Below, piece after piece: positions 8,198 to 16,707 of a stretch of 37,891 nt of DNA. Under the pieces are notes generated by a model, which saw only the letters and a program-made list of their open reading frames with translations, did no database searches and was not told where the DNA came from. Positions within the stretch are counted from its first letter, which is position 1, and every line of letters begins with the position of its first letter. This stretch comes from Paludibacteraceae bacterium (GTDB lineage: Bacteria; Bacteroidota; Bacteroidia; Bacteroidales; Paludibacteraceae): contig JAGCLW010000037.1 of NCBI GenBank assembly GCA_017646805.1, forward strand, positions 1 to 37,891, written 5' to 3'. The position numbers and the translations under genes are program-made.

Positions 8198-9064
8198 TCA
8201 AAATATGATATAATCTTCTGGATTTATTGGTTTTCCATTATGCCAAAGCTCTACATGTAAATGCGGTTTTTGACTATTTGTTTCTTTTTTATCTCCAAGA
8301 ATTGCAATCGCTTCTCCAGCCGAAACTTTGTTGTTTTCCATTTTTAACAATTCCGCATTATTTTTATACACCGACATGTATCCGTTTTTGTGGAGAATTG
8401 CAATTACATATCCATCTTTTATCGTAAATCCTGTAAAACAAACTGTTCCATCAAGCACCGACATGACACTTGTTCCGGTAGTTGAAATTACATCTATTCC
8501 ATAATGTTTTGTTTGTGGATCAAATTTTCCGGCTATCAAACCTTTTACCGGTGGATAAAAAACGGCTGTTTCAATTGTTGGATTTTGTATACGAGCTTGA
8601 ACTAAATTATATTGTTCTTCATTTTCGTATGTAGTACAAAATTCTTGTTCAGAAAGAGTTTTTTCTACATTTGCCGATTTTTTTTGTTCTACAATAATTG
8701 AATCAACATCAGCAATTTCAGACACAACAACCTCTCCTGCAACCAATTGCGACAAAACGTGAATATAATCTTGTTGCAAAGCCACCTGTTCAGCAAGAGA
8801 ATCGACTCTCAATGAATGATGGATAACTTCTGCTTTTACACCAACATCTTCAAATCCGGGAATAAATTGACGTATTGGTGTACGCATAATAATTATGGAG
8901 CATAAAAAAAAACTCAATAACAATATGGTTGAAAACAACAAAAAGACATAAAGCCATGAGAGACGCACACTAAAGGTTTCCTCCAATGTGTTTTCGTTCA
9001 AAATACTTACTTTGTACTTAAAACGAACTTTCTCCATGAAGACTTTAAGTCTTTTTTTTGCCAT
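8198..9064 (-). CDS. Membrane-anchored M23 (LytM-like) peptidase-fold protein, one catalytic His missing
   Basis: This 288-residue protein has a basic cytoplasmic start, one membrane helix (about residues 37-59), a periplasmic stretch of about 100 residues and a C-terminal M23 domain (about 165-288). Zinc ligands are seen as H187-x3-D191 (HYGIDV) and the last His of PHLHVELW (H268, H270). The usual Y-x-H motif between them, whose His helps activate water in LytM, reads VYKNN here, so one catalytic His is Asn. It may be a weak peptidase or a non-catalytic regulator of wall enzymes, as known for some LytM proteins. It starts 17 bases after the Crp/Fnr gene and overlaps the dxr start region. Confidence 0.88.
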   Translation of the reverse strand: MAKKRLKVFMEKVRFKYKVSILNENTLEETFSVRLSWLYVFLLFSTILLLSFFLCSIIIMRTPIRQFIPGFEDVGVKAEVIHHSLRVDSLAEQVALQQDYIHVLSQLVAGEVVVSEIADVDSIIVEQKKSANVEKTLSEQEFCTTYENEEQYNLVQARIQNPTIETAVFYPPVKGLIAGKFDPQTKHYGIDVISTTGTSVMSVLDGTVCFTGFTIKDGYVIAILHKNGYMSVYKNNAELLKMENNKVSAGEAIAILGDKKETNSQKPHLHVELWHNGKPINPEDYIIF

Positions 9065-9081
9065 ACGATTTAGAATTTGAG

Positions 9082-9792
9082 CTATCCTAAATGACTAATT
9101 TTTGTTATTTCGTCCAATTGCAACAAACGGATACGACGTCCTTCTAATTTTATCAAGCCTTCTGTTGCAAAATTGGAAAGTGTTCGAATTGCGTTAGAAG
9201 TTGTCATGTTTGACAATCCTGCAATATCATCTCGTGAAAGACTTACGCCGAGCGTTTGTCCATCTTCTGCCATTCCAAAGTTTTCTCGAAGAAACAAAAG
9301 TGTATCTGCCAATCGTCCACGAATATGTTTTTGTGTTAATGTAACAATGCGTGCATCGCTTGCTCCTAAATCGGCCGCCAAACGCTTGATAAATTCAAAT
9401 GCCAAAGGTGCGTTTTGAATCAATATCGTTTCAATGACACTTGCCGGAATCATATAAATTGAGCAATCTTCAAAAGCTCGTGCATTTGTGTTATATCCGT
9501 GATAATTATTTAAAGCAAAAATTGCACGATAACCAAAAAATTCATTTGGTTTCAGCATACGCATGATTTGATCACGTCCTCCGACTCCTGTTTTATAAAT
9601 TTTCACTTTACCTCTCACCAAAATCATCATGTGTGTCGGAATTTCTCCTTCTTGGTGGATCAACGTATTCTTTTTGAAATGTTGTAGCGATGAATGATTT
9701 TTCAAATAAATCTTTTGTTCAGGAGTAAGATTTCCCCAAATTTCCGGAATTTCTTCTAACCCGATTACTTTTATTGGTTGTTTACGTGGCAT
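9082..9792 (-). CDS. Crp/Fnr family transcription regulator
   Basis: A cyclic-nucleotide-binding fold (about residues 20-140 from the chosen start: KKNTLIHQEGEIPTHMMILV, then RGKVKIY) is followed by a C-terminal winged helix (SLSRDDIAGLSNMTTSNAIRTL). Four-cysteine Fnr-type iron-sulfur ligands are absent, so it is not an Fnr oxygen sensor of the E. coli kind; the effector is unknown. The frame is open back to 9897 and would overlap uvrB, but a consensus promoter at 9821-9852 lies inside that extension. ATG 9792 (MPRKQPIKV, 236 residues) is therefore the likely start. It heads the unit Crp-M23-dxr. Confidence 0.9.
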   Translation of the reverse strand: MPRKQPIKVIGLEEIPEIWGNLTPEQKIYLKNHSSLQHFKKNTLIHQEGEIPTHMMILVRGKVKIYKTGVGGRDQIMRMLKPNEFFGYRAIFALNNYHGYNTNARAFEDCSIYMIPASVIETILIQNAPLAFEFIKRLAADLGASDARIVTLTQKHIRGRLADTLLFLRENFGMAEDGQTLGVSLSRDDIAGLSNMTTSNAIRTLSNFATEGLIKLEGRRIRLLQLDEITKISHLG

Positions 9793-9820
9793 TATTACAT
9801 CAATATAATGTTTTACAGCA

Positions 9821-9852
9821 CAAAAATAACGTTTTTTTTTATATAAAAGCAA
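9821..9852 (-). promoter_or_regulatory. Promoter of the Crp/Fnr gene
   Basis: TTG (9850-9852), a 21-base spacer and TATTTTTG (9821-9828) on the minus strand fit the Bacteroidota consensus. This decides the start of the Crp/Fnr gene in favour of ATG 9792. Confidence 0.65.
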
Positions 9853-9883
9853 AAAAAGTAAAAAAATGTAACTGAATACAAAT

Positions 9884-11899
9884 TTATGGTTTTTCAATTT
9901 CAGACAATCGTTTTTCTAACGCAAACATTTCGTCTCGAAGACGTGCCGCTTCCATAAAATTTAAATCTTTGGCGGCAGACATCATTTCTTTTTTTGTTTT
10001 TTCAATCATTTTTTTCAATTGATCAACAGACATATATTGTACGACAGGCATTGCCGCTATATTTATTGTATTTTGTTCTTCTACATAAATATTTGATTCT
10101 GACGATTTTGTAAAAACTGTAGGTGTGTGTATCGATTTGTTCAAAGCTTGTGGAGTGATGTGATGTTTTTCATTGTATTTCAATTGTATTTCTCTACGAC
10201 GATTGGTTTCGTCAATAGTCTGACGCATACTTTCTGTAATTTTGTCTGCATACATAATCACACGTCCATTGAGATTTCGAGCCGCTCGACCGGCCGTTTG
10301 AGTCATAGATCTTCGCGAACGTAAAAAACCTTCTTTGTCGGCATCGAGAATTGCAACTAAAGAAACTTCCGGCAAATCCAACCCTTCTCTCAATAAATTT
10401 ACACCAACCAAAACGCTGATCAATCCTTTGCGAAGAGAATCCAAAATCTGAACTCGCTCCATTGTATCTACATCCGAATGAATATATGCACAACGCACAC
10501 CATGATCCGTCAAATAAGTAGATAATTCTTCTGCCATACGTTTGGTTAATGTCGTAACTAATACTCGCTCATCGTTTTCGGTGCGAATGGTTATTTCTTC
10601 CATCAAATCATCTATTTGATTCAACGTAGGACGCACTTCTATTATTGGATCCAACAAACCGGTTGGACGAATAATTTGTTCCACAATAACTCCATTGCTT
10701 TTTTTTAATTCATAATCGGCCGGAGTTGCACTGACATAAATTGTTTGAGGAGACAATGCATCAAATTCTTCAAATTTCAGCGGACGATTATCTCGTGCGG
10801 CCGGAAGTCGAAATCCATATTCCACCAAATTATTCTTTCGTGCAGCATCTCCTCCATACATGGCATAAATTTGCGGAATAGTCACATGACTTTCGTCTAT
10901 AACCATCAAAAAATCATCAGGGAAATAATCCAACAAACAAAAAGGTCTACTTCCTTCTGCTCGTCCATCAAAATATCGAGAATAATTTTCAATTCCTTGA
11001 CAATATCCTAATTCTTTGATCATTTCCATATCGTATTTCACTCGTTCGCGAATACGATTACTTTCTATCGGACGTCCTTCGGTGTCAAAAAAAGCAATTT
11101 GCTTTTTCATATCAACTTCTATTTGTTTCAAAGCAGTTTCAATTGTGTTTTTTGAAGTAACAAATATAGTTGCCGGATAAATATTATAGGAATCAAATTG
11201 TTCAATCAATTGATTTGTAATCGGATCAATTGTATAAATAGCTTCTATTTCATCTCCCCAAAAGACAATTCTCAACGCAAAATCTGTATATGCCAAATAA
11301 ATATCCACGGTATCGCCTTTGACACGAAAAGTCCCTCGTTCAAATGTCACATCATTTCGCATATATTGAACATCAACCAACTGACGGAGAAATTCATTCC
11401 GCACAATCGATTGATTTTTAGATATATGAATCATGTTTGTCTTATATGAATCCGGATTGCCAATTCCATAAAGACACGAAACCGACGACACAACAAGCAC
11501 ATCTCGCCTACCGGAAAGTAATGACGAAGTGGTCGAAAGCCTTAATTTTTCAATTTCATCATTAATTGCTAAATCTTTCTCTATATAAGTATCTGTGTTG
11601 GGCAAATATGCTTCTGGTTGATAATAGTCATAATAAGAAACAAAATATTCAACGGCGTTGTTCGGAAAAAATTGTTTAAACTCCGAATATAATTGAGCCG
11701 CAAGAGTTTTATTATGACTTAAAACAAGTGTTGGACGTTGAATTTCTTTGATTACATTGGCTATTGTAAAAGTTTTTCCCGAACCTGTCACACCCAACAA
11801 AACCTGAGAAGGGACTCCATTTTGAAGTCCCTCCACTAATTGGCGAATAGCTTCCGGCTGATCGCCTGTAGGTTTATATTTTGATATTAAATCAAACAA
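9884..11899 (-). CDS. uvrB: Excinuclease ABC subunit B
   Basis: This 671-residue helicase-like subunit of nucleotide excision repair loads onto damaged DNA with UvrA and recruits UvrC. Walker A GVTGSGKT is at 36-43, the damage-probing beta-hairpin region (YYDYYQPEAYLP) at about 89-112, the DESH box at 335-338, and helicase motif VI as QTAGRAARN. A C-terminal UVR domain (KDLNFMEAARLRDEMFALEK) that contacts UvrC is present, so the protein is full length. It starts 4 bases after the PspC stop, so the two are probably cotranscribed. Confidence 0.98.
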   Translation of the reverse strand: MFDLISKYKPTGDQPEAIRQLVEGLQNGVPSQVLLGVTGSGKTFTIANVIKEIQRPTLVLSHNKTLAAQLYSEFKQFFPNNAVEYFVSYYDYYQPEAYLPNTDTYIEKDLAINDEIEKLRLSTTSSLLSGRRDVLVVSSVSCLYGIGNPDSYKTNMIHISKNQSIVRNEFLRQLVDVQYMRNDVTFERGTFRVKGDTVDIYLAYTDFALRIVFWGDEIEAIYTIDPITNQLIEQFDSYNIYPATIFVTSKNTIETALKQIEVDMKKQIAFFDTEGRPIESNRIRERVKYDMEMIKELGYCQGIENYSRYFDGRAEGSRPFCLLDYFPDDFLMVIDESHVTIPQIYAMYGGDAARKNNLVEYGFRLPAARDNRPLKFEEFDALSPQTIYVSATPADYELKKSNGVIVEQIIRPTGLLDPIIEVRPTLNQIDDLMEEITIRTENDERVLVTTLTKRMAEELSTYLTDHGVRCAYIHSDVDTMERVQILDSLRKGLISVLVGVNLLREGLDLPEVSLVAILDADKEGFLRSRRSMTQTAGRAARNLNGRVIMYADKITESMRQTIDETNRRREIQLKYNEKHHITPQALNKSIHTPTVFTKSSESNIYVEEQNTINIAAMPVVQYMSVDQLKKMIEKTKKEMMSAAKDLNFMEAARLRDEMFALEKRLSEIEKP

Positions 11900-11903
11900 A
11901 TGA

Positions 11904-12083
11904 TTATTTGTTTGGCATTACAATAAGAGCAATAATGTAAGCAATTATTCCTGCTCCACCCAAAAATGTAAATAATGCCCACAATAGACGAACAATTGTA
12001 GCATCAATACCAAAATACTCTCCAATACCTGCACATACACCTGCAAGCATTTTGTTGTTTGAACGAGATAAACGTTTACTCAT
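11904..12083 (-). CDS. Small PspC-domain membrane protein
   Basis: A 59-residue protein, MSKRLSRSNNKMLAGVCAGI at its start, then GEYFGIDATIVRLLWALFTF and a second hydrophobic stretch. The pattern LAGVCAGIGEYFGIDxTxVRLLW is the hallmark of the PspC domain, and the size fits a stand-alone single-domain member. It should be an inner-membrane protein with one or two helices. In enterobacteria PspC belongs to the phage-shock envelope-stress response; whether that applies here is unknown, as no other psp gene is nearby. It sits 20 bases after the PAP2 gene and 4 bases before uvrB. Confidence 0.92.
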   Translation of the reverse strand: MSKRLSRSNNKMLAGVCAGIGEYFGIDATIVRLLWALFTFLGGAGIIAYIIALIVMPNK

Positions 12084-12103
12084 AATTATACAATTAAAAA
12101 AAA

Positions 12104-12961
12104 TTAAAAATTCATAGAAAAAGATACTCCGGCATTATGACCTTCGTCATAAATATAATACGGAGAAAGTGAAAGTTGTTCAACCGAAGATTTTGCAGAT
12201 TTCTTTTTACGCAATTTTTCTTGCAACTTATCTACACGAAACAATCTTCGTTCATAAGGCAACAACCAATGTGCTATTTGTGCCGACAAAATTCCGATTC
12301 CCGCTCCAACACAAACATCTCTAACCCAATGTCGTTGATTGTAAATTCTCATAAATCCAACTCCGGTGGCAATAACATACGCACCTACTGCAATTGCCGG
12401 ATAACGTTGTCCGTACTCTAACCGTACCAATTCTGCACCCATGAATGCCGTCGCAGTATGACCAGAAGGCCAAGAATTGCGTGCCGAACCATCAGGACGA
12501 AGAGATAATTTGCATGCTTTAAGCACATTGACTATAATTCCCATTGTGGCATAAGAAGTTGCCGTTGTTAACAGACGATCCAGATAATCGTGTTCTGCTT
12601 TTGCTCCACATAACGAGATCAACATGTTTGACGCAACAGGGACATATTGCACATAATCATCAAAATGCAAATAACGTCCATCTCTCCAAATCGAAACTTC
12701 TCCTTTTATTCTGTCTTCAACCCCTTGCCATTCGGGGATTGTCAAGCCAAGCACTCCTAATGTTATCAACGTTGCGGGAGCTATAATTTGCGTCCCGCGA
12801 AATTCGGTTGTATGGTCGTGTTGTAAATTAGCAAAAAACTTTGGCTTTATTACATTCTCATTTTTTACGGTATCGACTACAACTTGCGATTTTGCTACTG
12901 AAACAAAAAATATTAGTAAAAATAGAGAAACTAAAAGAAATAAAAAACGGAATCTTAACAT
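12104..12961 (-). CDS. Secreted PAP2-family phosphatase
   Basis: This 285-residue protein begins with a signal peptide or membrane anchor (residues 1-25). It carries the three PAP2 motifs: K148-x6-R155-P156, PSGH at 165-168 and R205-x5-H211-x3-D215, so the phosphatase site is complete. Family members remove phosphate from lipids such as undecaprenyl pyrophosphate, phosphatidylglycerol phosphate or lipid A; the substrate here cannot be told. The C-terminal tail looks like beta strands (YYIYDEGHNAGVSFSMNF), possibly ending in the outer membrane. First gene of a likely PAP2-PspC-uvrB unit. Confidence 0.9.
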   Translation of the reverse strand: MLRFRFLFLLVSLFLLIFFVSVAKSQVVVDTVKNENVIKPKFFANLQHDHTTEFRGTQIIAPATLITLGVLGLTIPEWQGVEDRIKGEVSIWRDGRYLHFDDYVQYVPVASNMLISLCGAKAEHDYLDRLLTTATSYATMGIIVNVLKACKLSLRPDGSARNSWPSGHTATAFMGAELVRLEYGQRYPAIAVGAYVIATGVGFMRIYNQRHWVRDVCVGAGIGILSAQIAHWLLPYERRLFRVDKLQEKLRKKKSAKSSVEQLSLSPYYIYDEGHNAGVSFSMNF

Positions 12962-13001
12962 TCAAAAAAAATGTTTCAGTTAATATCAAAAGTTGTCTTT
13001 G

Positions 13002-13033
13002 CAAAGATAATAAAAAAAGCATATTTCTAACAA
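13002..13033 (-). promoter_or_regulatory. Promoter of the PAP2-PspC-uvrB unit
   Basis: TTG (13031-13033), a 21-base spacer and TATCTTTG (13002-13009) on the minus strand. The upstream half lies inside the terminator of the preceding gene. Confidence 0.65.
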
Positions 13034-13045
13034 ATATGCTTTTTT
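13013..13045 (-). terminator. Terminator after the YidE-type transporter gene
   Basis: A perfect 14-base stem (13013-13026 against 13032-13045, loop CTAAC) with A and T runs on both flanks follows the stop at 13052. Confidence 0.85.
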
Positions 13046-13051
13046 ATAATT

Positions 13052-14761
13052 TTATAAAACTGTGATTAAAATAAAAACTTGTCCAAGAATAATACGTAAA
13101 AACATTGTGAGCGGATAAATCATCGCATACGCCGTAGATTGAGCTTGCACCGGTGCTAAACTGTTGGCAAATTCTAACGCCGGAGGATCTGTCATTGCTC
13201 CAGACATTGCTCCACAAAGTTTCAAATAATTAAATTTTCGTGTCAGACGAACAATCATTGTCACTACAAAAATAGGAATAAATGTAATTAACGTTCCATA
13301 AAGCATCCACCAAGCTCCACCACGATTGATCAATGTGTCAATAAATTTTTCACCACTGAGCAATCCTACACTTGTCAAAAACAACACAATTCCTAATTCT
13401 TTCAACATCATGTTTGCTCCCGGAGTCATATAGAAATTCAATTTTCCTATACGTCCTTTATAACCTAAAAATATAGATACGACAAGAGGTCCTCCGGCCA
13501 ATCCTAATTTTGCCGGAATTGGTAATCCGGGAATCATGATTGGAATCATTCCAAAAAGTAATCCTAATGTAATACCGATCATCAATGGAATAATATTCGG
13601 GTGAGCTAATTCTTTTTGTGAATTTCCTAATTCTTTTCTTACATCGGACAAGCATTTTCGTTCGCCCACAATACGAACATAATCGCCTAATTCAAGCGTC
13701 GTTTTCTTTTGAGGAAGAATTTCCATTCCCGAACGATAAATACGAGTAATGTTTGCTTCATAACGGCGATAAATACCAACTTGCTCAATTGTTTTTCCTA
13801 CAACCTTTCGGTTTGTAATCAACACATCGCAAATATCAAGACGATCTTGAATATTTTGTCGTTCACGAATCGAAACGTCACCAATTTTGATGCGTAAATT
13901 TTCTATGCAATTAGGAGATGAAACGCCATAAATCACATCGCCTTCACAAATAATTTCTGTGTCTTTAGCCGGAATGTATTCTCCATTACGAAAAATACGA
14001 GAAACGGCTAATTCGCTATCCATAATTTGAGCTATATGACTCAACGTTTTTCCGTAAAGATTAGAATTTGTAACGGTCACTTCCACACTTTCCAATTTAA
14101 CCGTAGAATCGCCCAAACTTTGCTTATAATTTTCACATTCTTGTTCTACATTTATGCGACACAAATAACGAACAAGCAACATTGTTAATATAATTCCTAT
14201 TACGCCAAAAGGATAAGCCAAAGCGTAAGCCATACCGGAATCTATCGACATTTGACGAAGACTTTCTGCCATTTCTAAATTGCCGTTATTTTGCAAAAAA
14301 TCGGCTTGTTCGGTCAAGATTTGTTGTGCAGCACCCAAAGATGGCGTATTCGTCACGGCTCCACACATAATTCCCACCACTTGTCCGGGTGTCAAATCTG
14401 TCAAAAAATAAATAGCAAGAGCAATTCCAAATCCCATCAAAACTATTGTCGCCGCCATTAAATTCAGAGTCAATCCATCTTTCTTGAACGAAGAGAGGAA
14501 TCGTGGACCCATTTCCACTCCAATACAATAGACAAAAAGAATTAGTCCAAACTCACGAATAAAATGAAGAATATGAGTATCAACTTGGGCTCCAAAGTGA
14601 GTTAATGTAATTCCGACAAATAACGTTCCTGCAATCCCAAGTTTTACTTTAAAAATTTTAATTTGTCCTATCGCAAGACCTAAAAATGATGCGATAAAAA
14701 GATAAATCAATGTTGACAACATAGTCGGCTTGCCGAGTTGTTCTATGATAAAATCAAACAT
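13052..14761 (-). CDS. YidE/YbjL/AspT-type transporter with two RCK_C domains
   Basis: A 569-residue membrane protein with the twofold YidE/AspT repeat: about five helices (10-190), a cytoplasmic insert with two TrkA-C (RCK_C) domains (about 210-370, each with a VxGxTL-like start such as LYGKTLSHIAQIM and VVGKTIEQVGIYR), then another set of helices (about 380-569). The paired signatures GAVTNTPSLGAAQ and GAMTDPPALEFAN mark the AspT exchanger family, which swaps aspartate/alanine or related acids. The substrate is unknown. A -7 box (TACCTTTG, 14811-14818) lies 50 bases upstream. Confidence 0.9.
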   Translation of the reverse strand: MFDFIIEQLGKPTMLSTLIYLFIASFLGLAIGQIKIFKVKLGIAGTLFVGITLTHFGAQVDTHILHFIREFGLILFVYCIGVEMGPRFLSSFKKDGLTLNLMAATIVLMGFGIALAIYFLTDLTPGQVVGIMCGAVTNTPSLGAAQQILTEQADFLQNNGNLEMAESLRQMSIDSGMAYALAYPFGVIGIILTMLLVRYLCRINVEQECENYKQSLGDSTVKLESVEVTVTNSNLYGKTLSHIAQIMDSELAVSRIFRNGEYIPAKDTEIICEGDVIYGVSSPNCIENLRIKIGDVSIRERQNIQDRLDICDVLITNRKVVGKTIEQVGIYRRYEANITRIYRSGMEILPQKKTTLELGDYVRIVGERKCLSDVRKELGNSQKELAHPNIIPLMIGITLGLLFGMIPIMIPGLPIPAKLGLAGGPLVVSIFLGYKGRIGKLNFYMTPGANMMLKELGIVLFLTSVGLLSGEKFIDTLINRGGAWWMLYGTLITFIPIFVVTMIVRLTRKFNYLKLCGAMSGAMTDPPALEFANSLAPVQAQSTAYAMIYPLTMFLRIILGQVFILITVL

Positions 14762-15083
14762 TGTACAAATAAATTATATAAAATTCGATTATTTTCTTCA
14801 AAAAACGGCACAAAGGTAAACTATTTTTTTTCAAAAAAAAAGGATAATTTAAAAAGTTTCTTTTTCAAAAAAACTCCTATCATTCAATATTTATTCAACT
14901 TTATACAATATTTAAAACAGCAAAAAAATACGATTCTTTTTATCACTATCATTTTTAAAAGTTTTTTTATTTTTTTTACAAAAAACAAATCGTATAAATT
15001 CTGTATATATGTGGCAAAAAAACAAAAAAAAATAATTTTGTGTTATTCTAAAAATCTTACTTCTTAATGTCAATTTTTAGAAT
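14762..15083. other. AT-rich intergenic region without a recognisable gene
   Basis: Very AT-rich, with many A and T runs. It contains the leader and -7 box (minus strand, 14811-14818) of the YidE-type gene on the left. An open frame at 14738-15067 (plus) is composed of Lys, Phe, Ile and Asn from homopolymer tracts and overlaps the transporter start; I do not regard it as a gene. No stable structured RNA is evident. Confidence 0.6.
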
Positions 15084-15114
15084 TTGGAGAATGCAAAAAA
15101 TGCTTGTATCTTTG
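15084..15114 (+). promoter_or_regulatory. Promoter of tRNA-Arg
   Basis: TTG (15084-15086), a 20-base spacer and TATCTTTG (15107-15114) match the Bacteroidota consensus exactly. The transcript should begin near 15121, about 8 bases before the mature tRNA. Confidence 0.8.
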
Positions 15115-15128
15115 CCGAGAAAATAGAA

Positions 15129-15202
15129 GGTCTAGTAGCTCAGTTGTATAGAGCGTCCCTCTCCTAAAGGGAAGGTCACGGGTTAGAATCCCGTCTGGAC
15201 TA
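15129..15202 (+). tRNA. tRNA-Arg (anticodon CCU)
   Basis: A full cloverleaf of 74 bases that reads AGG codons. The acceptor stem is 15129-15135 against 15195-15201 (G-U at 1-72 and U-G at 5-68), the D stem GCTC/GAGC, the anticodon stem TCCCT/AGGGA with loop CTCCTAA (anticodon 15163-15165), and the T stem ACGGG/CCCGT. The discriminator is A15202; CCA is not encoded. Two normally invariant positions differ: D-loop position 19 is T (15147) and T-loop position 56 is A (15185), giving TTAGAAT in place of TTCGAAT. Together they would restore a tertiary pair as U19-A56, so this looks like a working tRNA. Confidence 0.95.
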
Positions 15203-15211
15203 CAAAACAAA

Positions 15212-15247
15212 AAAAGAGGTTGGCATTGTTGAATGTCAACCTCTTTT
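15212..15247. terminator. Bidirectional terminator between tRNA-Arg and the hydrolase gene
   Basis: A 16-base stem with one G-U pair (15212-15227 against 15232-15247, loop GTTG) flanked by A and T runs. It lies 9 bases after the tRNA and 17 bases after the stop of the convergent hydrolase gene, so it can serve both. Confidence 0.9.
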
Positions 15248-15264
15248 GGTATAAAAAATCATTT

Positions 15265-16008
15265 TTATTCTAACATTTTTTCAATTTTCATCATTATCAT
15301 TTCAGGATTATCGACAAGCAATTGCCCATGATTCATTCCGGGAAAAATTTCTATGTTAGCCGTCGGACATAATCGCAACAAATGTTTTGATTGCGGACGA
15401 GCTACAAAAGCTTCTTTCGTTCCATACCAATAATAAATATTTGATCCGTAAATTGCTTGTAATGTACTTGTATACACAGATTTATAACCATCAAGCACAG
15501 CTTTTCTTCCTCCATAAGGATAAATCTTTCGGCATTCATCAAGTAATACGTCAAAATAATGGGAATGAAACACCCAACTCCAAAATTTTCGCCAATGAAA
15601 ACAGGTCCAGACATTCGCACTTTGAAAATATCGCAACATTTCAACAAGCCAATTAGGAAGAGAAAGCAACGGTGCCGCATCCATAATGGCATGATTTATT
15701 ATAATTTCGTTACGTTCCAAAACACGTGAAAGTATTTTTCCTCCCAACGAAAGACCATAAACGCAATCTACACGACCATTGTGAGAACTTTTGACATAAC
15801 CAATAATTTGAGAAGCTTGATCATCAATAGAAGTGAAAGATGTGTGTTTCCCAAGAATAAATCCATCAATTTGCACAGCGACAATGCGATAACGATTTTT
15901 CAAAAGATTGATAAGGGGCAGAAAAATTTCATATGACACTCCCAATCCCGGAATTAACATTATCAAAGGCTTGTCTGTTTTATTTTCTTCAAAAGAAACA
16001 AAATTCAT
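15265..16008 (-). CDS. Alpha/beta hydrolase-fold protein
   Basis: A 247-residue protein with the alpha/beta hydrolase layout: oxyanion-loop string LIPGLGVSYEIF near residue 20, nucleophile elbow YGLSLGGK (G-x-S-x-G) near residue 85, and a late His in GMNHGQLLVDNPEMI. The acidic triad residue is not clear; the usual position after a YYWYGTKEAFV strand holds Glu. There is no signal peptide, so it is cytoplasmic. The substrate is unknown. No promoter box is visible just upstream, and it may be read from the small secreted-protein gene 124 bases upstream. Confidence 0.8.
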   Translation of the reverse strand: MNFVSFEENKTDKPLIMLIPGLGVSYEIFLPLINLLKNRYRIVAVQIDGFILGKHTSFTSIDDQASQIIGYVKSSHNGRVDCVYGLSLGGKILSRVLERNEIIINHAIMDAAPLLSLPNWLVEMLRYFQSANVWTCFHWRKFWSWVFHSHYFDVLLDECRKIYPYGGRKAVLDGYKSVYTSTLQAIYGSNIYYWYGTKEAFVARPQSKHLLRLCPTANIEIFPGMNHGQLLVDNPEMIMMKIEKMLE

Positions 16009-16132
16009 AGATTAAAAAAATGTAAAATAATTCAAATGAAACCTTGCCATTTTTTTTCCAAAAGAAAAAGAAAAATCAAAAAAAAATAACCTACCCAATT
16101 TACTAAAAATCAGGCTGGTATTTTCTTAAACA

Positions 16133-16672
16133 TTACTTTGATCTTTTTATTTCGTCACGAATTTCTCGAATACGATCAAGGTATTTGTCTTGATTTTCCG
16201 GACAATGCTCTCCAATAATCAAATGTGGCTCCAACACTTTCTGACTTTTTACGATAATTTGTTCTCCTCGCATTTTGAATTTATAAATATCTTCATTTAC
16301 CCAAACTCGCGTGAGATCCATATCATTGTAAATTTTTAAAAACTGTTGTTTTGTTATGGTAACGTATCTTCCACTCGGATTCTTTAATCCATCCGAATTT
16401 TTCGAAACATCACCAAAATTATACGGCAAACGATATGTTCCGCTTTCTTTATCATACTCAATACTATAATGTTTCGTTTCCACCAACTTATGTCCTTTAA
16501 ATCGAACATCTTCTATGTAAACATATTCTATCACATCTTCACTGTCATCACTCATAAGAAATTGTCCGTTACGATATTGCAAAGGATCCTCAATACGCTC
16601 TGCAAAACATATCATATCACATACAATAATTGCAACTGCAATCAATGAGAATTTTAATATCAATTTTTTCAT
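16133..16672 (-). CDS. Small secreted protein of unknown function
   Basis: Not recognised. From ATG 16672 the product has 179 residues: a signal peptide (MKKLILKFSLIAVAIIVCDM, then cleavage near CFA-ER), followed by a mostly beta, charged region rich in Tyr, Asp, Glu and Lys, and a helical C-terminal tail (DKYLDRIREIRDEIKRSK). The frame extends to 16738, but a consensus promoter (16708-16738) lies in that extension, so the shorter start is preferred. It is probably periplasmic. It is divergent from the His-rich protein gene, from which it is separated by back-to-back promoters. Confidence 0.7.
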   Translation of the reverse strand: MKKLILKFSLIAVAIIVCDMICFAERIEDPLQYRNGQFLMSDDSEDVIEYVYIEDVRFKGHKLVETKHYSIEYDKESGTYRLPYNFGDVSKNSDGLKNPSGRYVTITKQQFLKIYNDMDLTRVWVNEDIYKFKMRGEQIIVKSQKVLEPHLIIGEHCPENQDKYLDRIREIRDEIKRSK

Positions 16673-16707
16673 ACGCTTGCAATTTTTAATGGTTAAACAG
16701 AATAATA

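Noticed and set aside
9793..9897. N-terminal extension of the Crp/Fnr gene with a hydrophobic segment
   Set aside because: A consensus promoter lies inside it and it overlaps uvrB; family proteins start near ATG 9792.
14738..15067. Open frame of 109 codons on the plus strand next to the YidE-type gene
   Set aside because: It overlaps the transporter start and its -7 box, is made of Lys, Phe, Ile and Asn codons from A and T runs, and shows no domain or plausible start context.
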